Of a DNA stretch of 64,000 nt, positions 1 to 12,461 are shown one piece after another. The stretch is from Allacma fusca (lineage: Eukaryota > Arthropoda > Collembola > Symphypleona > Sminthuridae). The translations under genes and the position numbers were made by a program. The notes beneath the pieces are model-generated. The model had not been told where the DNA came from and did not search any database. It saw only the letters and a list, made by a program, of their open reading frames with translations. Positions within the stretch are counted from its first letter, which is position 1. Every line of letters begins with the position of its first letter. The stretch spans positions 33,219,067-33,283,066 of the forward strand of contig OX359245.1 in NCBI GenBank assembly GCA_947179485.1. Direction: 5' to 3'.

Positions 1-1212
1 TGAGGGGAATTGTAAGATTTTGAGTTTAGTTGAAGGATTTTTGTAAAAACAGCAGAACTTTTAATTTAATCCTGAGCACAAAAATAAGTGAACTTACCCG
101 TTTCCCCTGTTCTGGTTGACCGTTTTAAAAGGGAGAACGTTTCGACTAAGTCCGGATTAACTTTTATTTCCCTTAAGGCATTGATATTCTCTTCCTCCCG
201 CCATTTAAGGGACTGTAATATACATGCATAATTTTACACACATAGTTACATAATTTTATTTTAAATCGTTCCCAATCCTTTCCTCAATGAATAAGTTACT
301 TTCATTAAAATTGTATTGTCAAGTAAAGTCTGTGGGAATTTACGTCAGCTTTGGATTGAAGCCTTTATCATTATTTCGTACCTTTTAAATCAACTGTGCA
401 GTCTCTCACAATTACAATAAAAACTGAAACACTAGATTCATCTTTTGGTCAAGTTCAGGAGAGGCTGTGTAGGTCAAGTTGCCCGTGAGTTCCATTAAAA
501 TAGAATTTACCGCTAGCTCAGTTCAAGTATCTATTGTTAATTTTCAGGTCGTTTTGAAAACATCAAGTTCAAGGTCAAGTCAGACATTAAATTTAAAAGT
601 CAAGTTCTAAAGTTTTTGCAATTTGCACGTCATTACCTAAGGAATGGAAAATTTTTTCTAGGAGAATCCTTCTACGAAGGGAAGACAAGTGCAATTTTAG
701 AAGTTCAAAAAGAACTTTAACCACGTGTTATAGTATGAATGGTAACAATTAAACTCTTGGGACACTTGTGAATTTTGTCAATACAAAGTATTAATATACA
801 TATCAGATTCACTCACTCTTCGCAACATCCGCTCCGCTTTGTCAGGGTCCATCCCACGGGCTATGAAAACCAAAGATCAAGAAAATCTCAAGTAAAATAA
901 CACACACACATATGTATGTTATCAAGGAAAATAGTGCCGGAAAATAAAAGCACAAGATCGAACCTTTGAGCCAGCGCAATAAATAAAGGTCGTCCATATT
1001 GCTCCCATCCTCCAACTGCAGGTCCAGAACTTTAGTGCGAAGCTATTGACGAAGAACAAAAACCGAAAATTAAATCCCGAACTAAAGTGTAAATATTTAT
1101 TTGCAAAAAATTATGATCACTTAATATTTTGTAAGTAGAGATTTTTTAAGGGTATTTTGAGTCAAACCTCTGCAATGGCTTTTTCTGCCACGGTCCTCTC
1201 TCGCCCTTCCAT
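1..1212 (-). CDS. SEC14-like CRAL-TRIO protein, 5' part only
   Basis: Partial gene running off the left edge. Coding exons on the minus strand are 1168-1212, 964-1042, 817-860 and 98-212. All splice as GT..AG with matching phases (0, 1, 0, 1) and give about 94 residues from the ATG at 1210-1212. The residues read as a CRAL_TRIO_N domain: a starting helix MEGRERTVAEKAIAE, then DDLYLLRWLKARGMDPDKAE, then MLRRSLKWREEENI, matching the family pattern (D..LLR+L+AR.FD..KAE.ML+.S++WR). The following linker (about residues 75-94) leads into the CRAL-TRIO lipid pocket, which lies outside the window. Family role: binding or transfer of a small hydrophobic ligand between membranes in the cytosol; the ligand cannot be read from sequence. 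No signal peptide is seen, unlike the second CRAL-TRIO gene at 16321. Donors GTTTGA (exon 1) and GTTCGA (exon 2) are weak but keep frame. Confidence 0.85.
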
Positions 1213-2810
1213 TGTCAAAAAAAAAAATTGTGCGAAGGAATAAATTTCCTGATGCTGCTTTGAAAGCAAACAAGTGAATGATACACAAGATATGGATTCG
1301 ATGATGCAAGTTAGAAAAGCAAGAGTGGAGTTATTCCTGTAACAATATTAAATAACAACATTCATAAATAATTCTCCTCCTCCCTGAATGATGTGAACAT
1401 TTTATTGCAATTCATCGGTGGAGAGGTGAAATGATCTAAAAGCAATCGATAGCAATGCTTTTGGATCATTTTACCCCTTCACCGACGATATGTTAATATG
1501 ACTGTGTAGTAACTTTGGAGTTCTCAACATTTATACCTATAAAGGTCCATGTACTATATCTGGACATTTATAAAAATGCGAAACCTTTGCACATTACAAA
1601 AAAGCAGTACTGCTCCTATATGAGGCAAAACTCCAAGATTATTTTGAGCAATCAAGTGCAAGAGAGTGAAATGAGCAATAAATATGTTGATGATGAGATT
1701 CATACTTGGATAGGTACATATAGCTGGTAACTCAAGGTGTAGGGGAATAGCAATTATCTGTGTATTGTGTATACCTTCCCTAATCTTAGGTATACATCCC
1801 AACCTGTTTGCACTCCTTAAGTGAAGGAAGCGTGAGAGAAAGACGCTGAGCTAAGTATAACGTCAGCATTATATGAATCTGCCCTATCTCTTACTAAAGG
1901 GCTACTTGCATCACTAACATTTCCATATTAATCAAGTTAAAAGTGTAGGTACTCCACACTGCATTTGACTTTCAGGAACACTCACTCGTTGGAGTCTGGC
2001 AACTGGAAAATTTCTGCATCACTATGTATACTACAAGAGATGTTTCCAGTTCTTCAACGGCTCTGATGAGAATTCTTAGAATTTCCTGCATCTGTTGTTA
2101 CAAGACCAGGAATAGTCGTAGATTAACCTGAACTATTTTTATTTACTGCAGAACTTTAAAAAAAATGAAGAATTTGTTGCTATTTTCTGCAGCAAAAGTA
2201 TCTGCTGATAAGAATTAAAATGGGATTCCCAAAGGGATGTTTCTTCTTAGAAATCTTCTTGGAAATTTTGTTTTTTACCACTTTTGTAGGAAACCGGTAA
2301 TTATACTTTTACAAATTAAATAAAACTATTGTTCTTGGAAATCTAAAATAGGGAAACAAAAGTCTTGTGTTCTCTTTGTTCTCAATGTCTCAATGTTTAA
2401 TGGAGCTGAAACCGCATGACCTTCTGTACATTTCCATATTGTTGTAGATTAGACAGATGCGAATTTATTCTCGCTGCAAGCAACTTCCTCAAATGTGAAT
2501 TTTATCAGTCAATGCCCAGATATTGAATCTCTGTGTGTCACGCTTTGCGTCATTGACTGTATTTAAACTACGTTGCTCGTTACGATATATTTTTATGAAT
2601 CAAATTTGTATCTGTGTATTTATTAAGTACTTCTCAGACATTATATTCTGTAGTGCATACAAATTACACCCCAAATTTCACAATATCAAATATACAGTTG
2701 TACTGACCATCCCCTACATATAGCCGGTACATACACCTTTCGCACACAGCCACGTGTTTAGAGTGAGAGAGAGAAAAATCAGAGCTACGCGATAATTTGA
2801 GGTTTCTCAT
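1213..2810. other. Intergenic, no gene seen
   Basis: Upstream flank of the minus-strand SEC14-like gene. Two open frames on opposite strands around 1515-1802 overlap each other, have no recognisable domain and are at chance length for AT-rich DNA. The promoter of the SEC14-like gene should lie just above 1212, but no convincing TATA element was found. Confidence 0.6.
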
Positions 2811-3380
2811 AGGGTGGCGTCAGCTACCAAGTAGGATAAATTTACGTTTTTTTCCGAAATTTCAGATTTTAAAAAAAAAAACCTTTTGAGCCGATTTCAA
2901 CCAAATAGACAGTAACCATTACTTTTTACATAAGCAATATTCACAAAAACTTTCATTGAAATCCATTCAGTAGTTTTAGAGCTAACAGTCATTTGACATA
3001 AAGTCCAAAATTTCAAGAATTTTTTAATAAAAAACTACCGGACCGATTTCAACCACATATACAATAGCCATTACTATTTACATAAGCAATATTTACAAAA
3101 AGTTGCATTGAAATCGATTCAGAAGTTTTAGAGATAATAAACATTTGACATAAGGTCCAAAATTTCAAGAAATGCTTTCTAAAAAACTATCCGGCCGATT
3201 TCAACCAAATACTAACTCACAATCAGCTTACTTTCGATACAAGTAATGTCCATAAAAATTATATTTTTCAATGAAATTATAAATTTCATTGAAATTGGTT
3301 CATTAGTTTTTGAGTAATCGTGCGGAAGGACACACAGACGGACGGACAGGGTTATTTTACTAGGGGGCTGACGCCACTCT
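2811..3380. mobile_element. Element with inverted ends and 152-bp tandem core
   Basis: The left end reads AGGGTGGCGTCAGC (2811-2824). The reverse complement of the right end (about 3367-3380) reads AGAGTGGCGTCAGC, and both continue into an AT-rich stretch containing GTA and AATAA. Inside are three tandem units of exactly 152 bp, marked by CCGATTTCAACC at 2891, 3043 and 3195. Each unit also carries CATTGAAATC and TTAGAG.TAA motifs. The third unit is followed by ACACAGACGGACGGACAGGG. No coding potential. I read it as a non-autonomous repeat element. No target duplication could be assigned. A single TGGCGTCAGCTACTG at about 14093 resembles its end. Confidence 0.6.
2891..3346. repeat. 152-bp tandem repeat, three units
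   Basis: The phrase CCGATTTCAACC recurs at 2891, 3043 and 3195 with an exact spacing of 152. Units one and two also share CATAAGCAATATT, TTGACATAA and TCCAAAATTTCAAG. Unit three has diverged in its second half. Confidence 0.75.
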
Positions 3381-3384
3381 AAAA

Positions 3385-4310
3385 AATACACCGGGAGTTA
3401 AGCGGGGTGAACTGGAATCGAAGCCGACACTAGTGCTGTCCATGGGAACAGAAATTTGGTACCCATACCTGTTCCTGTACCTGTACCCATTTTTTCAGGA
3501 ACAAAAGCAATGGTCCTGTTCCTGTTCCCATAAAAATGGGTACCAATTCAAAGTTCCTGGACCTGTTCCTGCAGGAACAGGAATGTTCCTGTTCCTGTTC
3601 CCAAAAGTACTTAAAGACTAGCAGAAAAGTACAACCTACAGATTTATGCCCCAGGTAACTCTATTTATGCATAGATTTAAAAAACCAAATATCACATCGA
3701 CTTTATTAAAAACAAATAACAGCACGCCATCTCCAATACCTTTAGCTACTCGAATTTAAATGATAATTCAGTAACAGTCATTAAATTAATCATCGCAGCG
3801 CAAAGTGCAGTAGAAACTGAAATTAGCTAAGACAAGTAGCACTTTCAATTTACTTTTGCTGAACTAACAAGGATAAGAGCACGCTGGAGTTTTCTGAGCT
3901 ACAATTTTGGGTTTAAGTTTCAGAGAGTTCCATTTTTGCCACGTGTTAAATAATTATTATTTATTATTTTGTAAAATAATAACGTGGAAAAGAGTGACTT
4001 ATTTGAAATGTTGCGACGTATTTTTAAAATAATATTTTATTTGTGAGATATTTTTATATTATAAGCTTCATGTGAATACCAGGTAGGTACACGTTTTGTT
4101 CCTGTTCCCAAACCCGCTTTTGTTCCCATATTTTGGGAACAATTTCTATGTTCCCAAACGTTCCCAAAGTGTTTTGGGAACAAAATTTGTGTTCCCGTAC
4201 GCACCCATTCCTGTTCCTGTTCCCAAAAACCTGGGTGGCTCCTGTTCCCATGGACAGCACTAGCCGACACCTCTGCTAACTTACAGGTACGCTACACCAC
4301 TGCGGCGATC
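3385..4310 (-). repeat. tRNA-like (SINE-type) repeat split by an insertion
   Basis: On the minus strand, 4286-4299 reads TGGTGTAGCGTACC, like a pol III A box. Positions 3413-3425 read GGCTTCGATTCCA, a near-perfect B box. The two are only brought together if 3431-4262 plus one 8-bp duplicate are removed. The gap between the boxes is then about 20 bases, somewhat shorter than in a real tRNA, so this is a degenerate tRNA-derived repeat rather than a functional tRNA gene. The tail side (minus strand, below 3413) reads GTTCACCCCGCTTAACTCCC. Confidence 0.5.
3431..4262. mobile_element. hAT-type non-autonomous element A (GGAACA arrays)
   Basis: The ends are perfect inverted repeats starting TAGTGCTGTCCATGGGAACA on both sides (at least 20 bp). 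The element is flanked by the identical 8-mer GCCGACAC at 3423-3430 and 4263-4270. Eight-base target duplications with TAG/CAG-type ends are the hallmark of the hAT superfamily. Both subterminal zones are packed with GGAACA/TGTTCC iterations (3440-3605 and 4095-4255), and the middle (about 3620-4080) is unrelated AT-rich DNA. There is no transposase frame, and the short open frames here are translations of the motif array. It sits inside the tRNA-like repeat, so it is the younger insertion. Confidence 0.85.
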
Positions 4311-7300
4311 GTATGTATGTAAGGATGCACAACATATTGCCTCCTTGGGTTTCATGCTGCTTATATTGTTCAGCCAGTAATAAATACATTAAAACATGCC
4401 TGAATTATTTGAACTAATTCTAATTTTTCTTGATGCTGGCTGTAATAAAACTAAAACCTGATTTTATTACGTATTCTCATTTTGTCTGAATCATATGTTG
4501 TAGTATCCCAACTCTGTTTGCAGAAATGCTGGGCAAAGACTGCTCAGGGCCAATTCTTACATAAAACCTTTATTTAATTTATTCATTAAAAAACATATTA
4601 TTAGATTATTAGATTGCTATCGAACGGCATACAAGAATCCAGTGAAACTTTTCCCATAGTTTTATTTCCGTGCTTGGAGCTACGCACATACTATAAATAT
4701 GTACATAAATAGGTACAAATAACATTTATGCTTCAAATCAGGACGTATATAATAATTCTAAAAGAATGAGGCTCTTTGTTAACCGCACCTTTGAAACTAT
4801 AGCATTAATTTCCTAAAAAACAGGTCTCAGTTCTATTGCAACAAAATTACAGATAGTTGCTATAGTGGGACAAAAATGCGACAAACATATTGTGCTCGGA
4901 GTAAAAGAGTTGATTGCACATACATGATGTCAAGGTTTTCTACTTCACAGTTTAAAAGAATAAAATTGGAAGCACAAAAAATGTAAGATGCGTAAATTAA
5001 TTGTGACTATACTCTAATGATATTATCTATAAACTTTCAATGGGTAATAATAATTCTTTCAGGGGATATACATACATATAGTGCACTGCAAGTATAATCT
5101 CTCATTATGTAAACATCAAGGAATGCTGTACAGTCTACACACTCTATTTTTATTAGAGAGAATGATTTTATAAAAGGATAGTAATTAATTATCATAATGC
5201 ATCAATGAGTAGCCTAGCGCACAATGCTAAGTTATTCATCCTATGGTGAATGCATTACATTAATAATGGAAAATTTGGCTGGAAAATGTATGTATCAAAA
5301 TTAGGTATCTAAATTACTGTTTGAGGTATTTCATGTCCTGTGTACCTTTCACAGCTGATTGTGAGAGCCACTTGTTCCACATACATTTGGAATCTTTAAT
5401 GTTAAGGTGTAGAGAAGGTTTTGAGAGCAATTTTTAGCAAGTGCCTGTTCCTTGTTATTTTGCTTCCTCCAGGACTCAGGATTTGCAATGTTCATAATTA
5501 CATTATTTCAATAGAATTTGCAATCTTACCACAAACAAGCCCAAATTACAGCATACAGTCACTATAGCAGTGTATAACGATTGGAAATCAATGTTATGGG
5601 TAATAGAAGAATTGCATAAAGACGTGCATATCAGGACCTGAATTATATTTTAATTGCTAGGATATATCCAAAGCGATTATTAAATCCTCATCAGTTTGTA
5701 CTCCTCTTGTCTTTTATGTAAGTGCAATCAGCTCTATTATGAAGTAGCAATAATTATTCATAGCAAAAATAAATGTGGTTATAATTGTGTAAATCAATAA
5801 TAAATGATGGAAATAATTATTCATGTGAAGTCCGACAGGGCAATTGTGCGGCAATAAAAGCAGGATTCGCTTTTATTGTAGACATTATGTAAGGAAACAA
5901 GTCTGGACGTCATACTAATTGATATGTAATTGTCAGTGTGGGAATCACTGACGAAAAATCATTTACGTATTCCTTTTCACATAACAGTTTTGTTTACAAA
6001 AGCAACAATTGTAACTACTACAGCACTAACAACTGTCGTACATTCAGGAGTGCATTTTTTACCCCCACTTTGTTTACAAGAGCAGGAGCAAAATAACAGG
6101 AGCATTCACTGCTGGAAATACTGAACGCAAATCCTTCAAGAGCTCATTTCCAAAGCTTCCTATGTAAATTACTGCTCTCTAGGCATTTAGCAAGTGCACA
6201 TTTGTTCGACGCCTTTAATCTGTAATCTCTAGGGGGCGGTTCAGTGATGTTTCCGTAATTGTTTCCGTGCAATATTGTATGTATAGATATAGATGTGTGT
6301 ATTTTACAATACATAAGTTTATATAATCGCGCATACTGTGACATTTCCCACATATTATGAGGAAAGTGCCTATTTCTTTGTTTTTAGAGCCGTGGATAAA
6401 TACAAATTTTATACTGGATATAATCTCGTCATAATTTTTTAACTGGGATAATTTGAATAAACGAATAATAATGAAATTACTGGCCTTATTTATTTTTCCC
6501 GTGGAGAAGAGCATCTTTCATGTCGCGTAGGTCTAGTCCTGGTTTTAATACATAGGAATGAAAAATATCCTTTAAAATACACGATGGAAAAGGAAAGATG
6601 ATTATTATTAATGAGAGTGGGATCGAAATTTCGAAGGTCTCGATCCTTCTAATTTCTCTTCTTCCTGAAATCTTTTAATTGAAATTTTATGAAGGGTTTT
6701 TAATTTTGCAAAATTGCAAGAATGTTGATTTCTGCACCAACTCCCCTATTATTCTGATCATCGTAAAAATATTGACTTGGTATCTTACCACGAGCATCTA
6801 TTTTTCGAAAACCGTTTTGATGAATATTAAAGATGTAACTCATTGTTTTAATTCTCATACCCAGATCCCACATATTGAACTCCCAACATCGCATATAATC
6901 GAAGTAAACTTGCAACTTATGTGATTTTTCGATACAACGATCAGCTTCAACTGCTCTCTATTCGTCAATGGTCATTGTTTATTTGTTCCTCCGAAGGGAA
7001 TAAATGCATATAGTTCCAATTTTTCCTGTAACACTTATTGGTTCTGTTCTGTTTTTTTTATATTTTTATATTTTTTATTCATTCGCCCGTCTGTACTATG
7101 TATGTAAAACCCAGGTCAATCAACGGCCTGCAAAGATCTTGGAAATTATTAGAGCTGTTCGATTACTCGATTTTTTAAAAACGATTGCTTGTAGTTGTGG
7201 ATCACTATAAGCTGACTGTGCAGATCGTCCCATTCATGATTTCAATTACATATGTATTTTTTAGAAGAGCTCATGACAATAATGAGTCACTACAATATGA

Positions 7301-10300
7301 TCTCTCAATTCAGTCTTAGCTGAGAATATGTTTACAATAAAAGCTGCAGTTGAAGTAAAAAATAGCAATCCGGTTTTTAATTAGGTATTTCCAAAAAATT
7401 ACGCAACCTATCTTGAAAGTTTGTATACTTTGATTGTTGCTCTGTAGAATATTTTTTTTAGTTCGAATGGAACTAGTTTTAAATAAGTAGTTTATTCACA
7501 AGAAATACAATCAAAACAAATTAAATCCCATTCCTCTCAAAGGAGAGGAATTGCCACTTTTGTATACTTCTTGTGAGTTTGATGACACTGTTTCAACACT
7601 TATCGTAATAATGGACTTGCAGGCACCAGCATGATCAGATAAGGAACTCCTTTCCCTGTACATACAAGCATTAATCAATTTATCTATCTAATATCCACAA
7701 GAATAGTTTTCTAATATTTCCGTAATGGTAATAAATTGGAAACATTCTAAATATTTTCTCCAGTGAACATTCACAATAATAATGAATAGATTTAATTGTT
7801 CAAGCCTACGCGTCTTCACTGTTTTCAGCCTGAGTTGCAAATAGGATGTTATTAAAGAAAAAAATTTGTCTTTAAAATAAAAAATTATTTACGTTTTATA
7901 ATAGGGAAGATAATTATTTTAATAGTTGAGGAAATATCCTGGAATTGAAACGTGAAGCTAAAAACAAGTAGCCCGGCATCATATCAGGCAAGCATTATGT
8001 CAGGTTTTGACATATGTACATATTTGCTGATATGCCAGAAACGTATGCTTGGGGCTATTTCCAGTTGAGTTCAACTTTCCGGGCGACAAAATTAGCTTCC
8101 ACGATCCACAAGAATTTCCCCCTTCTATCAAAGTTTGATAAGATCATCTACTTTTCACTTGGCCTTCCACCGAAAAGGGATTATCCAACTGTCGTTTCCA
8201 AGTTCAATCGGGAAAACAATGTTGCAACAACAATTTCAAGTTCTGGCATAATTGTACAGCAAAAATAATTAACAACAGTGTATCTATTAAACTTTAAAAT
8301 TAAAAAAAAATATTAATTACTTAGATTTGTAAAATTGACTTTCATTAAAAACCAATGTACAAGTAAGTATGGAAAATAAACTCTTTCAAAGTTGTAAGTC
8401 TGAAGCCTCGGCACGCTTTCTCTGTAATATCAATAGAACAAAATATATGACTGTTTTGGGTAATTTTCAAGGGTGGGAATTTCTAGTCCTCCAGTTCATA
8501 TAATTAGATAATAAAACCTGACGTAATAAACTCGAACCAGAAAGGTCCAAACGGGATGTTCGTAGGGGTGAGCTCAACGAAACGTGATTCTCATTTGCCT
8601 AGTGCTTTATGTATCAATGAGAGAGGACGAGACATCTCGTTGTAATAACCGAGAATATCATTTGAAATTAATTCTTGCTAGGGTCCGTAACAAAATAAAA
8701 ATTGGGCGTTTTGATTTTACGAATCTACGACATTTTTATAACTATAGGTATTAATATTTGATTGTTGTTCATTTATATTTCTTAAGATCTTTATTTACTT
8801 CTAATTTAATGGTTCTCAATCAAAAATAAACAACTTGCATTTTGTGATTGTTTCGATTATTGAAATGAAATAAACTTGCATGTTCTGTTTCGGGAATACT
8901 ACAATTAAGTATTAAATTGATAAAGAAAATGATTGACACTATTAAATTTGTGAATAAACTAAACTTTTGTGAATGAATGAACTATCGTGATTTAAATGAT
9001 TTTATAAGGAACGACACTTTAATAGACACATGATTATACAAATAACCCGAAGGATGATTATTTATTTTAATGAAATGAAAAGGAAATAATGCATCAAAAC
9101 ATAATATAGAATAGAATAGAATAGAATAATAGAACAACTATAAAAATGTAATTTTGATCCAAAGATCAGTAACTAAAAACAATAAAAGGAATGAATAGCT
9201 CTCAGTATATGACTGAGACATTCAAATTCAAAATCTCTAACATCATTACATAATTACTATGTAAATTTCTTGGGCGGACTTTTAACAAAACTGGAGCGTG
9301 GGAACATTCGTTCCACACTCATTACATACGTCAATCACTTATGAATTGCTGACAAGGATTTTTAGGAATCTATGAATAGATAGTTCCTTCGATATGATAA
9401 ACTACTTCTAAAATTATTTAATTTTTAACATCAAAGTAATTATACACACACAACAGTATATCTGTATTTCAATATAAATCATGTTTTTGTCCTGTCTCGT
9501 TTATTGCTTACTCAAAATATCTCGTTCTCGTATTTATCCAAAAATAAGAACAATACAAAGGAGAATTTTAAACCCAACGATGCTCAATTCTAGTTGCTCG
9601 TCATTTGTATTCATTTGGAATCAAAATTTGTAATCATTATGCAAGACAAAAAAATCATCCGGCTTATAATTAAGCAAATATGATGCGGTTCCAAATCAAA
9701 CAGTACCAGTGATTTTATCTCAGGATTTAAAAGTCTTTCCCAGCAAGAATTTGAGAGATGAGATTTAAGGGTTTCTAAAATTAACCAATTGATACCAAAA
9801 TAACCTGTCATGAGAATAAGACAGGGGTAATAGCGTGGAGTATTTTAAAATTGCTAAATTACTTGGAATATAAATAGTAATATAATTACTTGATAAATAA
9901 ATCTTTCCTTTAAAATCCTTGATGATCCTGAATCAAAGTTATATTCAATCTTTATTCGCATTCTTCATTAAATTTACAATAATTGAGCTTAGTTAACTTA
10001 TTCATTTCATTACAGTTTTGTGTATCGATCGATATTTATATATTTTGTGTAAGAAATAAAAGTAATACCATGCGTAAATATCGCTGATTCTTGTATCAGA
10101 AGAATGCAAACATTTGAAACAATTGACACTTACATCCTACCTGGTTACACCCTTAAATTAAAACAGAAAAATGTTATTTAATATAAAAATTCGTCCTAGC
10201 AACTTTTTAGTAAATGTGCCCAGATATTTAATACTTTACCAAATGGATATGCACAGCCTAGCCTAGCCTATATTTACACCACGTTATTTTAAGACTGTTT

Positions 10301-10683
10301 TATTCTCCCTGGCTGGTCCTCCATTTCGTGTAGCACGTTCGATTAGTTGACTGTCCATTCAGTATTTGATGGTTGAGTAAATATCCCTCCAATAGTTTCC
10401 GTATCACCCAAAGCAGCAATCATGAATAAATCCCAAGAGTTTGCCAGACTTACCAACCAGTTTAGGTAAACTTCCTTCCAGAATGGAAGAGACAATAGAC
10501 GAATGATTCCATCCATCTAAAGTGAACGGAAGAATATGTATACCCTCTTAAAAATTTAACCAAGATAATTTACCAATTACAACAAATATTTCTCAACAAA
10601 TTCTCGAAGTTCAGGGAGTTATTTAATGTATTTCACCTAAAAGTCGTCATTTTTCTAAACTTCAAATAATATATATGCTATAT
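4311..10683. other. Intergenic AT-rich DNA, no gene seen
   Basis: About 6.4 kb without a recognisable exon. Open frames up to 99 codons (6215-6514, minus) and 84 codons (8014-8268, plus) have no domain, no splice context and lengths expected by chance at this base composition. A short TAGAA pentamer run lies at about 9106-9126. Nothing else stands out. Confidence 0.55.
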
Positions 10684-10870
10684 GTAGATATTATATTATA
10701 ATTATAATATACAATACAAATAATTATAATTATATTATAATTATAATATACAATACAAATAATTATAATTATATTATAATTATAATATACAATACAAATA
10801 ATTATAATTATATTATTATAATAACATAATATATATAATTATATTATTACAATAATATAATATATATAAT
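10684..10870. repeat. AT-rich 39-bp tandem repeat
   Basis: The phrase ACAATACAAATAATTATAAT recurs at 10711, 10750 and 10789 with an exact 39-base period. The units are largely self-complementary (ATTATAATTATAAT), so the tract could form cruciforms. It grades into simple ATTATT/TATATA sequence up to about 10870. Confidence 0.85.
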
Positions 10871-12064
10871 TATAGGGTTCTTTCTTAAGTTACAATTAAT
10901 CACCTGATGAAAGTCTAGCCGCAGCTTGGAAGAATAGCCTAACAATACTGTGAGCTTATTACACTTTCAACGTTCAGTAAAAATAAAAACTGATTAATTT
11001 AAATTATTTTAAAATTTAACATCACAAATTTTATTCAGATATTCCATTTTAATCAGATACAAAATTTATATACAAGACGAAGGCTTATCTTGGAATTTAA
11101 TTTGGGTCAAGTACATATAATTTCAAATGTAAATTCTTTTGATAATTCAATTCAATATTTTTTCAGAATTGTCCAAGTTACTAAGAATAAATCTTACGTG
11201 GTTTTAAACAAACTTGAGAAAATAGGATGAGAATTTCAGCCAGTGCAATCGCGTTATTTTTCCGTCAGTTACCAATAAACTCGAAATAGTCAACAAGCTT
11301 GTAATTTTTTAGGGGTTTTTGCTGGCAAAACATACACTATATTGTTCCCATGAGGAAGAAATTTATCCTTTTAAGCGACTCTATATTGGACGTGTCGTGT
11401 GGAAAATGCTTGCAAGTCAAAATATGTACAGTACTTATACAAGTAAATACAGATAAATCAGTACTTTTTATAGGAGCAAGAATTTTGCTCATGCTAAGAC
11501 CGCAAACCATGTATAACTGTTTTCAATTAGCTTCAAAATATTTGTATATACAATTGAACACTAATCGCTTTGATTCTGGCGTGTCCCACAATCTAGCAAA
11601 TTTCCTAGTACTGACAATAACTAGCCACTAACACTTATTAACAAACATATGAATATGGTATGGTTTCATATATAAGGCCTCCAAAGTATACGCATGATAA
11701 AATACTTTCCTGGAGAAAATATACCCAGAAACAAGGAATTACATTGGCCGCGTGGTTTAAGAATGTCTGTACGTTTGGATCACATTTAGCTGTAAAATTT
11801 TAAGCATGAATATGTTTTTAATGCGTTATAATTTTCAGTTAGAAGTTACAGTGGCATGAGGAAAGAATTCCAGAGAATTTGATGTCTACAGTCTGCTATA
11901 TACAGGGATTCTTACAATTTTTGGTTTTTAATTAATACAAGTACGTGGGAATGCTAAAGTTTTAATATTTTGTTGTGTAATAATTTTAAGAAACTATTAT
12001 TGATCAGAGGATGTTTTAAGCAGTTTGTTTTTATACAGATATATGGGCGAACCGGTAGGGATAG
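10871..12064. other. Intergenic, no gene seen
   Basis: No supported feature. A 93-codon frame at 11350-11631 (plus) has no recognisable domain and is of chance length. Confidence 0.5.
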
Positions 12065-12340
12065 ATACCCGAGCTCAATCAGCTTTTGAGCGACTGCGCA
12101 TCTATGGTTTCGAATGCACGTGAGTTGTACGACGTCACAACGGAGATTCTGTCCGAACTGAACACTTTAATGGTGTCAACAGTGGCGGTTGTGATGATCA
12201 TTGCTATGCTGCCAGCCATTTTGCGTCGAATTGCTGAGTGGATCGCACGGGTGAGGTTAGAGTATGACAATGTTACTCAGTCTCTGACCTTGGCCTTGGA
12301 TGACCTGGAGAACCATATTGGTGTGTTGGGTGGGGCTTAG
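12065..12340 (+). CDS. Unrecognised small helical protein or terminal exon
   Basis: A frame open from 12065 to the TAG at 12338-12340 (91 codons), clearly richer in G and C than its surroundings. It begins right after an AG (12063-12064) and could be a last exon. The first in-frame ATG is at 12104. The translation looks helical: an acidic start (CASMVSNARELYDVTTEIL), then a hydrophobic run (LMVSTVAVVMIIAMLPAIL) that could be a membrane helix, then a basic patch (RRIAEWIARVRLEYDN) and an acidic heptad-like tail (LTLALDDLENHI). I recognise no family. No matching upstream exon was found, and a short ATG frame just before it (12042) is out of phase. It could be a genuine small protein, a terminal exon, or the remnant of a mobile or transferred sequence. 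Confidence 0.4.
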   Translation: MPELNQLLSDCASMVSNARELYDVTTEILSELNTLMVSTVAVVMIIAMLPAILRRIAEWIARVRLEYDNVTQSLTLALDDLENHIGVLGGA

Positions 12341-12461
12341 CTTATATGAATCCTAGTTTCAATAATAATTGTCAAATAAATTATTACAGGTCAATCCATT
12401 TGTAATCCAAATGGGGTCATCTGCAAGTAAATTAATGTGTAACTAGCGCATCAGTTTCGCA

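Noticed and set aside
4037..4270. Two overlapping minus-strand frames of 68 and 77 codons
   Set aside because: They translate the GGAACA motif array of hAT-type element A and cross its end.
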